Positions 27,630 through 37,205 of a DNA stretch of 64,000 nucleotides are shown here, piece after piece. The first letter of the stretch is position 1. Every line of letters starts with the position of its first letter. Made by a program: the position numbers and the translations under genes. The DNA is from Limnospira fusiformis SAG 85.79 (GTDB lineage: Bacteria > Cyanobacteriota > Cyanobacteriia > Cyanobacteriales > Microcoleaceae), in NCBI RefSeq assembly GCF_012516315.1, contig NZ_CP051185.1, forward strand, positions 5,151,363 through 5,215,362, given 5' to 3'. The notes under the pieces were generated by a model. The model was given only the letters and a program-made list of their open reading frames with translations. It did not search any database and was not told where the DNA came from.

Positions 27630-29201
27630 CTAAGATTTTATCTGGCTATTTGTGAGGAGCGATCGCCATTGAAATAATCCCGTTCTCAGGGATGCTTTTA
27701 CCCCCTCCAGGAGCAATTCAAGGCGACTGTAATCTGGGGAAAATTGGGTGGCGGCGATGGCGCGATCAATCTGATAGTTATTCTCCCTCAAAATGGCGGA
27801 AAAATCTTTTTTCAGGTGGTCGTGGAGTCTGTAGCCTTGGCGATCGTAATTCTCGCGGAAAAACCATTTATATCGTCTCACCCATTCGTGAAGTCCACTG
27901 GAGTGAGAGAGGGGATTTTTGCGGCGCTTGATGATGTACTCGGGGAGTTCGTCTTGAAACGCTTGTCGCAAACACCACTTTTCAATTCCGTCCTTAATTT
28001 TCCAGGCTTGGGGGGTGTTCAATGCCAGGTCGATAACCGGTGTTGCCAAAAACGGGACGCGAGTTTCCACGCCCCAAGCCATACTGCATCGATCTACCCG
28101 CTGTAGCTCGGTGCGGTGCAGGTTCATTAACTTGTAAAAAAACAGATTTTGTCGTTCCGGTTCGCTTAGGTCTAAACTATACATTTCATAGCCTCCAAAC
28201 AATTCGTCACTTCCATCTCCAGCCAGGACAACTTTGATGCCATATTCCCTAATTTTTCGGAATAATTGCAGGCTGATTACCGCATTAATAATATCGCCAT
28301 ATTCGGTTAATTCTGACTCGCGAATAGCCACCTTAATTTCCTCCAAACTAATATCTTTGGGATGGAGAGAAATCACTACCTGTTTGATGCCGCGTTCCCT
28401 ACAGAATCGGCGGGAAATATCCACGTCCTCACTGCCCTCGCAACCGACCGTAAAAGCGGTGACTTGGGGATGATTTTGGATAGCCTGACTCAAAACGATG
28501 GAACTGTCTAATCCGCCACTGTAAATTACCCCCAGCGGAAGGTCGGTTTGGGTTCTTGATCGGATCGCAGAAGTAATGGTGGTTTTCAGTTGGGGTAAAA
28601 ACTCGGAAAGCTGGGGGGGTGAGGGTTTAAATTGCGGTCGGAAATAGGGCAGTTCTGGGCGATCGCTCCATTCCAAGCAGCCGGGAGATAAAACTTGAAT
28701 GGGTCGGTTCAGGAAGGTCAGGGCTTTGATGGTGGAGGCGAGATACAGGAAATCGCGATCGCGGACGTAGTACAGAGGAATAATTCCCACCGGATCGCGG
28801 GCAAAAAATACTTGATTTTTGCTTAAATCTATGATAGCAAAAGTGAATTGACCTTCAAATAAATTCAGACAATTTTCCCCGTACTCTTCAAAGGCATATA
28901 AAATCGTTTCCGTATCACCATTAGTTTGGAAGGTATATTTATCTTGCAGTTCCGAACGCAAGGCGGCAAAATTGAAAATTTCCCCATTGAAGACAATCAG
29001 CTTGTCCCCTGTGGCGTTAAAAATCGGTTGTTTAGATGCTTCGCGATCAACAATTTTCAGTCGTCTAGTTCCCGCTGCTACTTGGGGATGAAAGAAAGTT
29101 TCTGTCACCTCTCCCCGAGATTTCATGGTCTCTAGCATCCTGCTCAGTTCGGCTTTTTTGCGGTCTGCTTGTTCTCCAAAAATGACGGCTATTCCACACA
29201 T
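27630..29201 (-). CDS. asnB: Asparagine-synthetase-like glutamine amidotransferase
   Basis: 523 residues. N-terminal class II glutaminase domain (about 1-190) with the catalytic Cys2 (MCGIAVIFG), FNGEIFN, and NGDTETILYAFEEYG. The C-terminal synthetase domain has the pyrophosphatase loop SGGLDSS near residue 229, VLAGDGSDELFGGY and GVETRVPFL. It would make asparagine or another amide from an acid, ATP and glutamine. Its close pairing with the gene at 29214 (12 bases apart) suggests a dedicated partner and possibly a specialised substrate; a housekeeping asparagine synthetase is the simplest reading. Confidence 0.85.
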   Translation of the reverse strand: MCGIAVIFGEQADRKKAELSRMLETMKSRGEVTETFFHPQVAAGTRRLKIVDREASKQPIFNATGDKLIVFNGEIFNFAALRSELQDKYTFQTNGDTETILYAFEEYGENCLNLFEGQFTFAIIDLSKNQVFFARDPVGIIPLYYVRDRDFLYLASTIKALTFLNRPIQVLSPGCLEWSDRPELPYFRPQFKPSPPQLSEFLPQLKTTITSAIRSRTQTDLPLGVIYSGGLDSSIVLSQAIQNHPQVTAFTVGCEGSEDVDISRRFCRERGIKQVVISLHPKDISLEEIKVAIRESELTEYGDIINAVISLQLFRKIREYGIKVVLAGDGSDELFGGYEMYSLDLSEPERQNLFFYKLMNLHRTELQRVDRCSMAWGVETRVPFLATPVIDLALNTPQAWKIKDGIEKWCLRQAFQDELPEYIIKRRKNPLSHSSGLHEWVRRYKWFFRENYDRQGYRLHDHLKKDFSAILRENNYQIDRAIAATQFSPDYSRLELLLEGVKASLRTGLFQWRSLLTNSQIKS

Positions 29202-29213
29202 GGTAGTTTCTAA

Positions 29214-30083
29214 TTATTGTTGGTAAGTATCGAGACTATTTTGATAATATTTTATCCACTTAGGGTTGAGGCAAATATGCCAAACTTGTTGTTCGTTAAT
29301 CACATTCAAAACTGACCTACTTTGGTAATCTTCTAACACTTGCTCGATCGCGTCAAATAATTGGCGATCGTTGCGATAATACCATTCCCGTTCGATGTCG
29401 GCAGCATATCCGGTGCTGTGGGTAGTCCTCGGCGAGGCCCAGTACCCTAGACTCGCCAAATGTTTTTGATGTTCTAATGTTCTAATTATACTATTAATTT
29501 GCAGGTAAATTGATTTCCCGACTTCCCCCTCCACCCGATCGCAAATTTGGTTCAACAGCGCGATCATCTCCAACTTACACTCGGTCACTTTCATTCCCAC
29601 AGTTCCCCCCGCCGGGTGATTTCGCCATACTCGCATTCGCCTTTGAATGCCATTTATCAAACGATACATTCCCCCCTCTCGCAGGGGTGTAAAGGAAAAT
29701 TTCAGGAGATAACAGGAGGGAGATCTGGTCAAGTCATAGAGTTGGGGGTCTGTTTCCAGGGAGCCAGAGTTTAGATACCTAGGAAAGTCTGCATACCAAC
29801 GCAGTTCTACTTGTTGTTGCAAAAGAATATTAATGCAAACTCTGAGCCGATCAGGATTAGTGTAGTTTTCGGGAAACAGCCGGGATAGTTCTTGCAAATC
29901 CCACTGGAAATTTTCGACTTCTAGATCACCAATTATGCCATAATCTTCCCGTTCTACAGTCATAAATTTGCGGGAAATGATCAGTAACTCTTGCTGGGAA
30001 GATACGGACTGGAGGCGATCGCGAAATTCCCGGACTCGCTGGCGGTAATTATAGCAGTCTGTCGGGGATATCTGGGCCGACAT
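29214..30083 (-). CDS. DUF5715/M15-like putative metallopeptidase, partner of the asnB-like gene
   Basis: About 290 residues from ATG 30083, preceded by GGAG; a GTG at 30119 would add 12 residues. The C-terminal third has a metal-binding pattern of the M15 (VanY-like) fold: HSTGYAADIE, supplying His and Asp ligands, then the closing INEQQVWHI, supplying a catalytic Glu and the second His. The N-terminal two thirds are helical. There is no signal peptide, so it is cytoplasmic unless exported otherwise. Family assignment is by motif; substrate unknown. It is the upstream gene of the pair with asnB. Confidence 0.65.
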   Translation of the reverse strand: MSAQISPTDCYNYRQRVREFRDRLQSVSSQQELLIISRKFMTVEREDYGIIGDLEVENFQWDLQELSRLFPENYTNPDRLRVCINILLQQQVELRWYADFPRYLNSGSLETDPQLYDLTRSPSCYLLKFSFTPLREGGMYRLINGIQRRMRVWRNHPAGGTVGMKVTECKLEMIALLNQICDRVEGEVGKSIYLQINSIIRTLEHQKHLASLGYWASPRTTHSTGYAADIEREWYYRNDRQLFDAIEQVLEDYQSRSVLNVINEQQVWHICLNPKWIKYYQNSLDTYQQ

Positions 30084-30119
30084 CTTCTCCAAGTTGGGGG
30101 CATAAAATTTTGAGTTCAC

Positions 30120-30461
30120 AGCAGTTAGGAGTTTATGGGATCGGGAACATATATCATTTCCAGATATAGCACGTTATTTTGGCCGCTGTCAATCGATTAA
30201 GCTACTCAATGCCACACTAGACGAATTTTCATTTTTTCGATCATACATACATAATCTGCCATAATCTACTTTTTTGGAGCAGCAAAAATTAACGCCTTAT
30301 TATGCCTAATTTTTGACTAGCTTACCACAGACACGGGTATAAACTGGGGCTGTCGGTTTTGGCGGATGAAAAATCTATCCTCATTCAAGACACGATGATG
30401 TTCACCACCTCCCAATCAATAAGATCTATTCTTTCGCGCTATAATCTCCAGTAGTGATCTA
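30120..30461. other. Intergenic, A+T-rich, no gene seen
   Basis: Upstream of the DUF5715/asnB pair; presumably holds its promoter (no clear -35/-10 pair recognised). No small reading frame with a convincing start was found. Confidence 0.5.
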
Positions 30462-31425
30462 TGTAGGTTGGGTGAAACGCAGTGAAACCCAACATCATTT
30501 ACAGATGCTGGCGTTGGGTTTCGTACCTTCACCCAACCTATAATAATTAACAATTAATAATTAATAATTAATAATTTTAGCCATGTAGGTTGGGTGAAAC
30601 TCCGTGAAACCCAACATAACTGAGAGATAGTGGCGTTGGGTTTCGTGACCTCCACCCAACCTATAATAATTAACAATTAATAATTAATAATTAATAATTT
30701 TAGCCATGTAGGTTGGGTGAAACTCCGTGAAACCCAACATAACTGAGAGATGGTGGCGTTGGGTTTCGTACCTCCACCCAACCTACTATAATAATTAATA
30801 ATTAATAATTAATAATTAATAATTTTAGCCATGTAGGTTGGGTGAAACTCCGTGAAACCCAACATCATTTACAGATGCTGGCGTTGGGTTTCGTACCTCC
30901 ACCCAACCTACTATAATAATTAATAATTAATAATTAATAATTAATAATTTTAGCCATGTAGGTTGGGTGAAACTCCGTGAAACCCAACATCATTTACAGA
31001 TGCTGGCGTTGGGTTTCGTACCTCCACCCAACCTACTATAATAATTAATAATTAATAATTAATAATTAATAATTTTAGCCATGTAGGTTGGGTGAAACTC
31101 CGTGAAACCCAACATCATTTACAGATGCTGGCGTTGGGTTTCGTACCTCCACCCAACCTACTATAATAATTAATAATTAATAATTAATAATTAATAATTT
31201 TAGCCATGTAGGTTGGGTGAAACTCCGTGAAACCCAACATCATTTACAGATGCTGGCGTTGGGTTTCGTACCTCCACCCAACCTACTATAATAATTAATA
31301 ATTAATAATTAATAATTAATAATTTTAGCCATGTAGGTTGGGTGAAACTCCGTGAAACCCAACATCATTTACAGATGCTGGCGTTGGGTTTCGTACCTCC
31401 ACCCAACCTACTCAAATTGGGCGAT
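30462..31425. repeat. Tandem array of about eight 120-126-base palindromic units
   Basis: Each unit contains a TAATAATT-type AT-rich spacer, TTTTAGCCAT, then a long imperfect palindrome: GTAGGTTGGGTGAAACTCC...AAACCCAAC, a 17-20 base centre (ATCATTTACAGATGCTGGC), and GTTGGGTTTCGTACC...CACCCAACCTAC. The last five units are almost identical, with first ones shorter and variable (TAACTGAGAGATAGTGGC centres). The unit as a whole can form a cruciform. The array ends with one HIP1-bearing half-unit. Confidence 0.95.
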
Positions 31426-31489
31426 CGCCTTTCTCATTTTCTCCTACTCCTTAAAAGCATCGTGTTGGGTTTTACCTACTGTATAGTTG

Positions 31490-32125
31490 CTAATCTATCC
31501 TCATCGTAGACATGATCAGGTTCATCACCTGTAAATCAATCACATCTATTCTTTCCCCATAATCACCCGCCGCAATACTAATGATATATCGTCCATTAGG
31601 ATGGATTAGCCGCGCATACCGATAACGCTCAGGATAACTCGTTTGCACTGTATAAATTACCGCATCCTGTCCCGCAATAGTCCCAAAATTAGACTCTAAA
31701 ATCTGGCTGTAACCGCCTCCAGCCGCATCGCGTAAAATATCACGAACATTACTGATATTGCTAGGACGTGGTTCAATCGTAACTCTCACGTCGGAAACTT
31801 GGTGTCCATAGCCTCTCATTCCTTCCCTTCTTGCACATTCCAAAAACTCGACATCAGTAGGGTTACGAACCGCAATAGATAACTGTTGTCTATGTCCCGT
31901 CTCACTTCGTAGTTCCGTGTAATAATTAGCCGGAATATCAAAGCGCAAACCATATTCACGGTTAATAATTTGGCGGCGACGTTGGGAGGGTCGTTCTTGG
32001 TTATCATTAGAACAGGGTGATGGACGCTGCGACTGCGCCGGAGTCGCTAACAAGACGTAGCTACTCATTAACCAGATTACTGCATAAATGCCTAAATTGA
32101 GCTTCATTGTCTCGAATTTTACCAA
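31490..32125 (-). CDS. Secreted protein of the three-member family (member 3)
   Basis: 211 residues, start ATG 32125 (an internal ATG at 32107 is possible). Signal peptide to about TPAQS. About half identical to the protein at 22773, sharing REYGLRFDIPANY, RNPTDVEFLECA, HQVSDVRVTI, AGQDAVIYTVQTSYPERY and RLIHPNGRYII. It stands alone, eight kilobases from its paralogues and beyond both repeat arrays. Function unknown. Confidence 0.75.
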   Translation of the reverse strand: MVKFETMKLNLGIYAVIWLMSSYVLLATPAQSQRPSPCSNDNQERPSQRRRQIINREYGLRFDIPANYYTELRSETGHRQQLSIAVRNPTDVEFLECARREGMRGYGHQVSDVRVTIEPRPSNISNVRDILRDAAGGGYSQILESNFGTIAGQDAVIYTVQTSYPERYRYARLIHPNGRYIISIAAGDYGERIDVIDLQVMNLIMSTMRID

Positions 32126-32618
32126 TCATTAAGTTTCCGGGGCTAATCTTCTTTGTCCGTTCGGTGAAACTACGGTGAAACCGATTTTTTCCGTCAGAGA
32201 TGGTGGTGTTCTGTTTCACAGGGACAAACATACTACAATTGTACTTGGAGAGATGCCCAAAACAAGATTTATCTCTGGGTGAGGCCCCTACAGTAACTCA
32301 CGGGTTCCCCATAGTTAAGGGTTGAATCCCGGTCAGAAAGCACCACTAGAGGCGCGAAACGGTCATTTTTATCAATAGACACCACAGGGGGAGAAGGGAG
32401 GTTCGCGCGGGCAAATAACGAGCCTAGAGCAGGCGCTACCTAGACCTAGCCTGTCCGGCGCTAGGACCGATTCATATACTCTCGCAGTCAGATTCTAGGG
32501 GGGTTTTGCGATAAATATGTCACGATCATGGTTAAATTTTCTTAAAAGTTATTCTAGCCGCACACCTATTTTGTGCGCCAAACTAACAACTATCAACGCC
32601 TGGGACTGAGTTAACGTT
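32126..32618. other. Intergenic region upstream of pyruvate kinase; repeat relic and structured stretch
   Basis: 32157-32215 is a worn copy of the dispersed repeat (GGTGAAACTACGGTGAAACC ... GAGATGGTGGTGTT). 32260-32510 is G+C-rich with repeated CTAGGTCTAGG/GGCGCTA motifs (near 32423-32463), possibly an RNA element in the pyk leader. No reading frame supported. Confidence 0.4.
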
Positions 32619-34397
32619 ATGCGATCGCCAAACTTAATACATAGAACCAAAATTGTGGCCACCATTGGACCTGCGACCCAAAAACCTGATGTACTCAAGG
32701 CGTTGATTGAAGCGGGAGCCACGACTTTGCGCTTGAATTTTTCCCACGGTAGCCATGAAGACCACCAGCGCAGCATTCGTTTGATTCGTCAGGTATCCTT
32801 TGAATTGAATAAGCCTGTAGGTATTCTTCAGGATTTACAAGGACCCAAGATTCGCTTAGGAAAATTCGAGCAGGGGTCGATCAGATTGAACCGAGATGAT
32901 CATTTTATCCTCACCAGCCGTCACCTTCCTGGAACTCATGAGATCTCCTCTGTTACCTACGAACCTCTCGCTGATGAGGTCCCCGATGGCGCGACGATCC
33001 TTTTGGATGATGGTAAGGTGGAGATGCTGGTGGAAAAAGTAGACCGAGACAAGGGAGATCTACACTGTCGGGTAGTCGTCGGTGGTGTCCTCTCCAATAG
33101 TAAAGGGGTTAATTTTCCGGGGGTCTATCTCTCCATTAAAGCTATGACGGACAAAGACCGGCGCGATTTGATGTTTGGCTTAGATCAGGGGGTCGATTGG
33201 GTGGCTCTCAGTTTTGTCCGCAATCCCCAGGATGTCTTGGAAATTAAAGAATTGATTGCTAGTGCGGGTAAGGATGTTCCCGTGATCGCCAAAATAGAAA
33301 AACATGAGGCGATCGAACAAATGGAGGAGATTTTAGCTCTGTGTAATGGTGTGATGGTGGCGCGGGGTGATTTGGGGGTGGAGTTACCTGCTGAAGATGT
33401 GCCACTTTTGCAAAAACGCTTGATTGTGACGGCTAACCGCATGGGAATTCCGGTGATTACTGCTACTCAGATGCTTGATAGTATGGTGAGCAATCCTCGT
33501 CCGACTAGGGCGGAAATTTCTGATGTGGCTAATGCTATTCTTGATGGTACTGATGCGGTGATGCTGTCTAATGAAACGGCTGTGGGTCAGTTTCCGGTGG
33601 AAGCGGTGGCGACTATGGCTAGAATTGCTAACAGGATTGAACGAGATGGGATTACTCGTAATGTTCTCAAGGTGGAGGATACGGGGCGATCTATTCCTAA
33701 TGCGATTAGTCAGGCTGTTAGTCAAATTGCGATTCAGTTAGATGCGGCGGCGATTATGACTTTGACTAAAACTGGCGCTACGGCTCGCAATGTCTCGAAG
33801 TTTCGACCCCAAACTCCGATTTTGGCGATTACTCCCCATGTGGAGGTGGCGCGTCAGTTGAGTTTGGTTTGGGGGGTTAAACCGCTTTTGGTTTTGGATT
33901 TACCTTCTACGGATCAGACTTTCCAATCGGCGGTTAATGTGGCGCGGGAAAATGATTTTGTCGCTGATGGGGATTTGGTGGTGACTACTGCTGGGACTTT
34001 GCAGGGGGTCGCGGGTTCTACGGATTTGGTTAAGGTGGAAGTGGTGACGGCGGTCCTCGGTAAGGGAACTGCTATCGGTCAGGGAACTTTTACTGGTCGC
34101 GCTCGTGTGGTTAACCAGCCTTCTCAGGTGGGTGATTTTAACCCTGGAGAAATTTTGGTGGTTTCCCAAACTAATGCGGATTTTGTGGAGGTTATGCGTA
34201 AGGCGGCTGGTGTGGTGACGGAAGCTGATAGTTTGACTAGCCATGCGGCGGTTATTGGTTTGCGCCTCGGGGTTCCGGTGATTGTTGGGGTGAAAAATGC
34301 TACCCAGGTGATTCGTGATGGGGTGATTCTTACTTTGGATATGCAGCGGGGTGTGGTTTACTCGGGCGCAACTGCCTCGACTCCTGATCCTGTATAA
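32619..34397 (+). CDS. pyk: Pyruvate kinase with C-terminal PEP-utiliser-like domain
   Basis: 592 residues; converts phosphoenolpyruvate and ADP to pyruvate and ATP in glycolysis. RTKIVATIGPATQ opens the barrel; the active-site signature VIAKIEKHEAIEQM and the ARGDLGVELPAED loop are intact, as is ATQMLDSM. After the alpha/beta allosteric domain (to about 475) comes an extra domain of about 115 residues with VVTEADSLTSHAAVIG, the swivelling phosphohistidine motif of PEP synthase-type enzymes. This long form occurs in cyanobacteria and some Bacilli. Frame clean; tRNA-Thr follows. Confidence 0.97.
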   Translation: MRSPNLIHRTKIVATIGPATQKPDVLKALIEAGATTLRLNFSHGSHEDHQRSIRLIRQVSFELNKPVGILQDLQGPKIRLGKFEQGSIRLNRDDHFILTSRHLPGTHEISSVTYEPLADEVPDGATILLDDGKVEMLVEKVDRDKGDLHCRVVVGGVLSNSKGVNFPGVYLSIKAMTDKDRRDLMFGLDQGVDWVALSFVRNPQDVLEIKELIASAGKDVPVIAKIEKHEAIEQMEEILALCNGVMVARGDLGVELPAEDVPLLQKRLIVTANRMGIPVITATQMLDSMVSNPRPTRAEISDVANAILDGTDAVMLSNETAVGQFPVEAVATMARIANRIERDGITRNVLKVEDTGRSIPNAISQAVSQIAIQLDAAAIMTLTKTGATARNVSKFRPQTPILAITPHVEVARQLSLVWGVKPLLVLDLPSTDQTFQSAVNVARENDFVADGDLVVTTAGTLQGVAGSTDLVKVEVVTAVLGKGTAIGQGTFTGRARVVNQPSQVGDFNPGEILVVSQTNADFVEVMRKAAGVVTEADSLTSHAAVIGLRLGVPVIVGVKNATQVIRDGVILTLDMQRGVVYSGATASTPDPV

Positions 34398-34438
34398 TCA
34401 GCGTTGACAAGTTTTTGGCTGGCGATCGCTCAATTATA

Positions 34439-34447
34439 TGTTATAAT
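34439..34447 (+). promoter_or_regulatory. Extended -10 promoter for tRNA-Thr
   Basis: TGTTATAAT, an extended -10 (TG-N-TATAAT) ending 10 bases before the mature tRNA 5' end. A TTGACA exists at 34404 but is too far for a standard -35. Confidence 0.6.
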
Positions 34448-34457
34448 GGGCGACTGT

Positions 34458-34529
34458 GCCGATGTAGCTCAGTGGTAGAGCACTCGATTCGTAATCGAGC
34501 GGTCGCGGGTTCAAATCCCGCCATCGGCT
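34458..34529 (+). tRNA. tRNA-Thr (anticodon CGU)
   Basis: Cloverleaf: acceptor GCCGATG/CATCGGC, D-arm GCTC...GAGC, anticodon stem CTCGA/TCGAG with loop TTCGTAA (anticodon CGT, reads ACG), T-arm GCGGG-TTCAAAT-CCCGC. CCA is not encoded; the discriminator base is T. Confidence 0.96.
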
Positions 34530-35547
34530 TTTGAAGCAATCTCTTATCCTGACTGCGATTATCGGAATTCACTTAACCCGATAGTCGCACCGCACCGTTA
34601 CATTCAAAATGCACTCCATTCAGTCTTAGCACACGGGACAATTGGTGCATATCCCTTAGCAGCAAATCTTAATTATTGACGGGTTAATCAATAAGCACAA
34701 CTTAATCAATCTGTCAAATATCCATATCACCCCCATAACCGGACGCTGATAGGGTAGTTCCCTTGTGATACCCGTCAATGGCAAGCCTATCGGTTCGTAC
34801 CTCACCCTTGACCGCTATCACATCGGTCACTTCCCCAATAGTGCTTATTCCGGTTATGGGGGGAGGGTATGTTTCAAAGCCAACACGATAGCCGTAGGTA
34901 GCCGTAGGGGGGAACCCGCTAAGTAATCAATGTACAAAGATATCAGACCGCCTTTCCGTGGACTAGACCTATAGGTAAACCTATGAGCGATCGCCTATCC
35001 GGTTATCTATGGGTCTGATTCATCATCTCCGGTGAGGGGAAACTATGAGCTATCATCTACCGGCTCCAACCCGATACCCCTAAACAACTTTTCAACTGGT
35101 GACAATTACCGAGATGGGAATCGATACCCACATAATTCTCAGCAAGTCTCCAATCTTTGTTGGCAATCACCCCGTGCGGAAACCGATACCAACATAATCA
35201 GTTCACCCCCAAAATCTTAGTCGTAGGTTGTAGGTAAAGCTATCTGTTAGGGGTAAAGTAGTTCTGGGTAATATCTGGACATGATAGGGTGAGCATTCAT
35301 ATAAACCCGTTACAGGCGTGTTGTAACGGGCTTGTATTCAAAAAATACATAGACACCCCCTACAGTCAGAAACCATAGGGGGCTATTAAGTTATTGAGTT
35401 AGGGGTTATCTGTTAGCTGTTAGGGCTTACGCCAACCATCATCATCAATATCATCTCTGTTGATTGGGAGATGGGGTGATTGCTTTTTATCTTCTAACTG
35501 TTTTTTACAAACTATCTGATCTAACGAATTTTTCAAAAACTCAAATA
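34530..35547. other. Gene-free kilobase with nested inverted repeats
   Basis: No reading frame with supporting features. Contains CCCCCATAACCGG near 34731 matched by CCGGTTATGGGGG near 34852, and an outer pair AATAAGCAC near 34691 / GTGCTTATT near 34843. A strong 9-base-pair stem CCCGTTACA/TGTAACGGG (35306-35330) and CCCCCTA/TAGGGGG (near 35355-35381) follow. Possibly a small non-autonomous element or the tail of a structured RNA. Confidence 0.4.
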
Positions 35548-36577
35548 ATACAGCCTTTACCCAAAACACAAAGTACAGTATAATGTATGGCTATTGTATA
35601 AGTGATCACAACCAACTACCATGAGCCGTTACTCTTTAGATTTTCGGAAAAAGATAGTAGAAGCCTATGAAAAAGGGGACACTTATATCCGAAAATTAGC
35701 GAAACGCTTTTTGGTGAGTCCAGACACGGTAAGGCGACTGGTCAAACAGTATCGATTAACGGGAGACTTATCTCCTCGTAAGTGCGGCACTAAAAAGAAA
35801 AGCATTTGATCTAAGCATGAGGAAGCCGTGATAGATATTGTAGAAGCCCACCCCGACCTGACCTTATGGCAATATAGTGAGAAGGTCAGAGAAAAGCTGG
35901 GCATAAATGTCAGTACGAGCATGATAGATAGATTTTTAAAGCAGCACGATATAAGCCTCAAAAAAAACATACAGGAGCGAAAAAGTAGTAACAGAAGAAG
36001 TACAGAAAGCGCGAGTAGATTATTGGGAAAGAATTAGAGATGTGGATACTGAAAAGATTGTGTTGATTGATGGGGTTATGGGTAGGGATGAGGAGACCGT
36101 TAGCCAGAGCTACGAAAGGGAAAAAAGTATATGAAATGCGGAAATCCTATCGAGGCAAAAAATGACAATAATTGGTGCAATTAAGCTCTCCGGAGTGGTG
36201 GCGACTCAAACATTATAAGGGTCAATGAAAAAAGAGGATTTTCTCCAATTCATCAAGTTAGATTTATTGCCAAAATTAAAAAAGGAGATGTAGTGGTAAT
36301 GGATAACTTCAATTCTCATCATCGAGAAGAAGTCAAAGAAATGATAGAGTCAGTGGGAGCCAGGGTAGAATATCTGCCGGTGTATTCCCCTGAGTTTAAC
36401 CCGATAGAGATGATGTGGTCACAGCTCAAAAGTTGAGTGTGCAAGTTCAGGACGGAGACAATGGAATTATTAGTGAGATTGGTAGAAGTGGCGGTAATCC
36501 TTGTGGATTTACAGTGTTTGAATAACTGGTTTACCAAGTTTTATTACTGTGCTTAATGATTGAGATAAAGGCTGTAT
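35548..36577 (+). mobile_element. IS630/Tc1-type element (type B), copy B, full length but inactivated
   Basis: Both ends carry ATACAGCCTTTA, in inverted orientation (35548 and 36577), at TA. The transposase starts at ATG 35621 (MSRYSLDFRKKIVEAYEKGD, helix-turn-helix). It is broken by TGA at 35807, a frameshift near the eight-A run at about 35960, TAA near 36217 (copy A has GAA) and TGA at about 36434 (copy A has TTA). DDE motifs remain recognisable (IVLIDG, VVMDNFNSHH, YSPEFNPIEMMW). The rest of the element is complete, so it arrived whole and decayed in place. Confidence 0.88.
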
Positions 36578-37018
36578 ATTGGGTTTCACCCTCGTTTCAC
36601 CCAACCTACAAATGTTGGGTGAAACCCAACCTACCAAGAGCGATCGCTTATTTAAGTAGGTTGGGTGGAGGTAACGGAACCCAACACCACCATCTCTCCG
36701 TTATATTGGGTTTCACCCTCGTTTCACCCAACCTACAAATGTTGGGTGAAACCCAACCTACCAAGAGCGATCGCTTATTTAAGTAGGTTGGGTGGAGGTA
36801 CGGAACCCAACACTACCATCTCTCCGTTATATTGGGTTTCACCCTCGTTTCACCCAACCTACAAATGTTGGGTGAAACCCAACCTACCAAGAGCGATCGC
36901 TTATTTAAGTAGGTTGGGTGGAGGTACGGAACCCAACACCACCATCTCTCCGTTATATTGGGTTTCACCCTCGTTTCACCCAACCTACAAATGTTGGGTG
37001 AAACCCAACCTACCAAGA
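36578..37018. repeat. Third palindromic repeat array, four units of about 124 bases
   Basis: Unit: TTGGGTTTCACCCTCGTTTCACC...AACCTAC, AAAT, GTTGGGTGAAACCCAACC, TACCAAGA, HIP1, TTATTTAA, GTAGGTTGGGTGGAGG, GGAACCCAACACCACC, ATCTCTCCGTTATA. The same palindromic core as the other arrays in a different arrangement. It begins 1 base after the IS630-type element. Confidence 0.93.
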
Positions 37019-37205
37019 GCTAAAGAGACAAGGTTTTCATGCTCCAGTGCTGTTCGTATAACCTAGCCACACATAACCCCCCTGGGCGGACGGCATCTCC
37101 CCCGACTTCTGCAACCGTGGGAACGGCGGGACTCAGCCCATGTTTTGGTTGTTTGCCGGGGGTGAAAAAGGGTCCAAATTTTCATCTGGAATCGCCCCCT
37201 CGGAT

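Noticed and set aside
27630-30083. Lasso-peptide-like cluster (asparagine-synthetase homologue plus protease)
   Set aside because: No transglutaminase-type leader peptidase, leader-binding domain or precursor peptide is visible; the partner has an M15-like motif.
30462-31425. CRISPR-like regular repeats (also 25814-27560 and 36578-37018)
   Set aside because: There are no unique spacers, the whole unit repeats, units contain palindromes and AT tracts, and no cas genes are present.
35032-35220. 62-residue frame on the plus strand in the gene-free kilobase
   Set aside because: No start signal, low complexity, no family; treated as chance.
11746-36436. Several broken genes (IS110, parB, IS607 tnpA, type-B IS630) have in-frame TGA, hinting at TGA recoding
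   Set aside because: The type-B copy at 35548 also has an in-frame TAA, the elements' own tryptophans are TGG, and all affected genes except parB are mobile-element relics; ordinary decay explains it.
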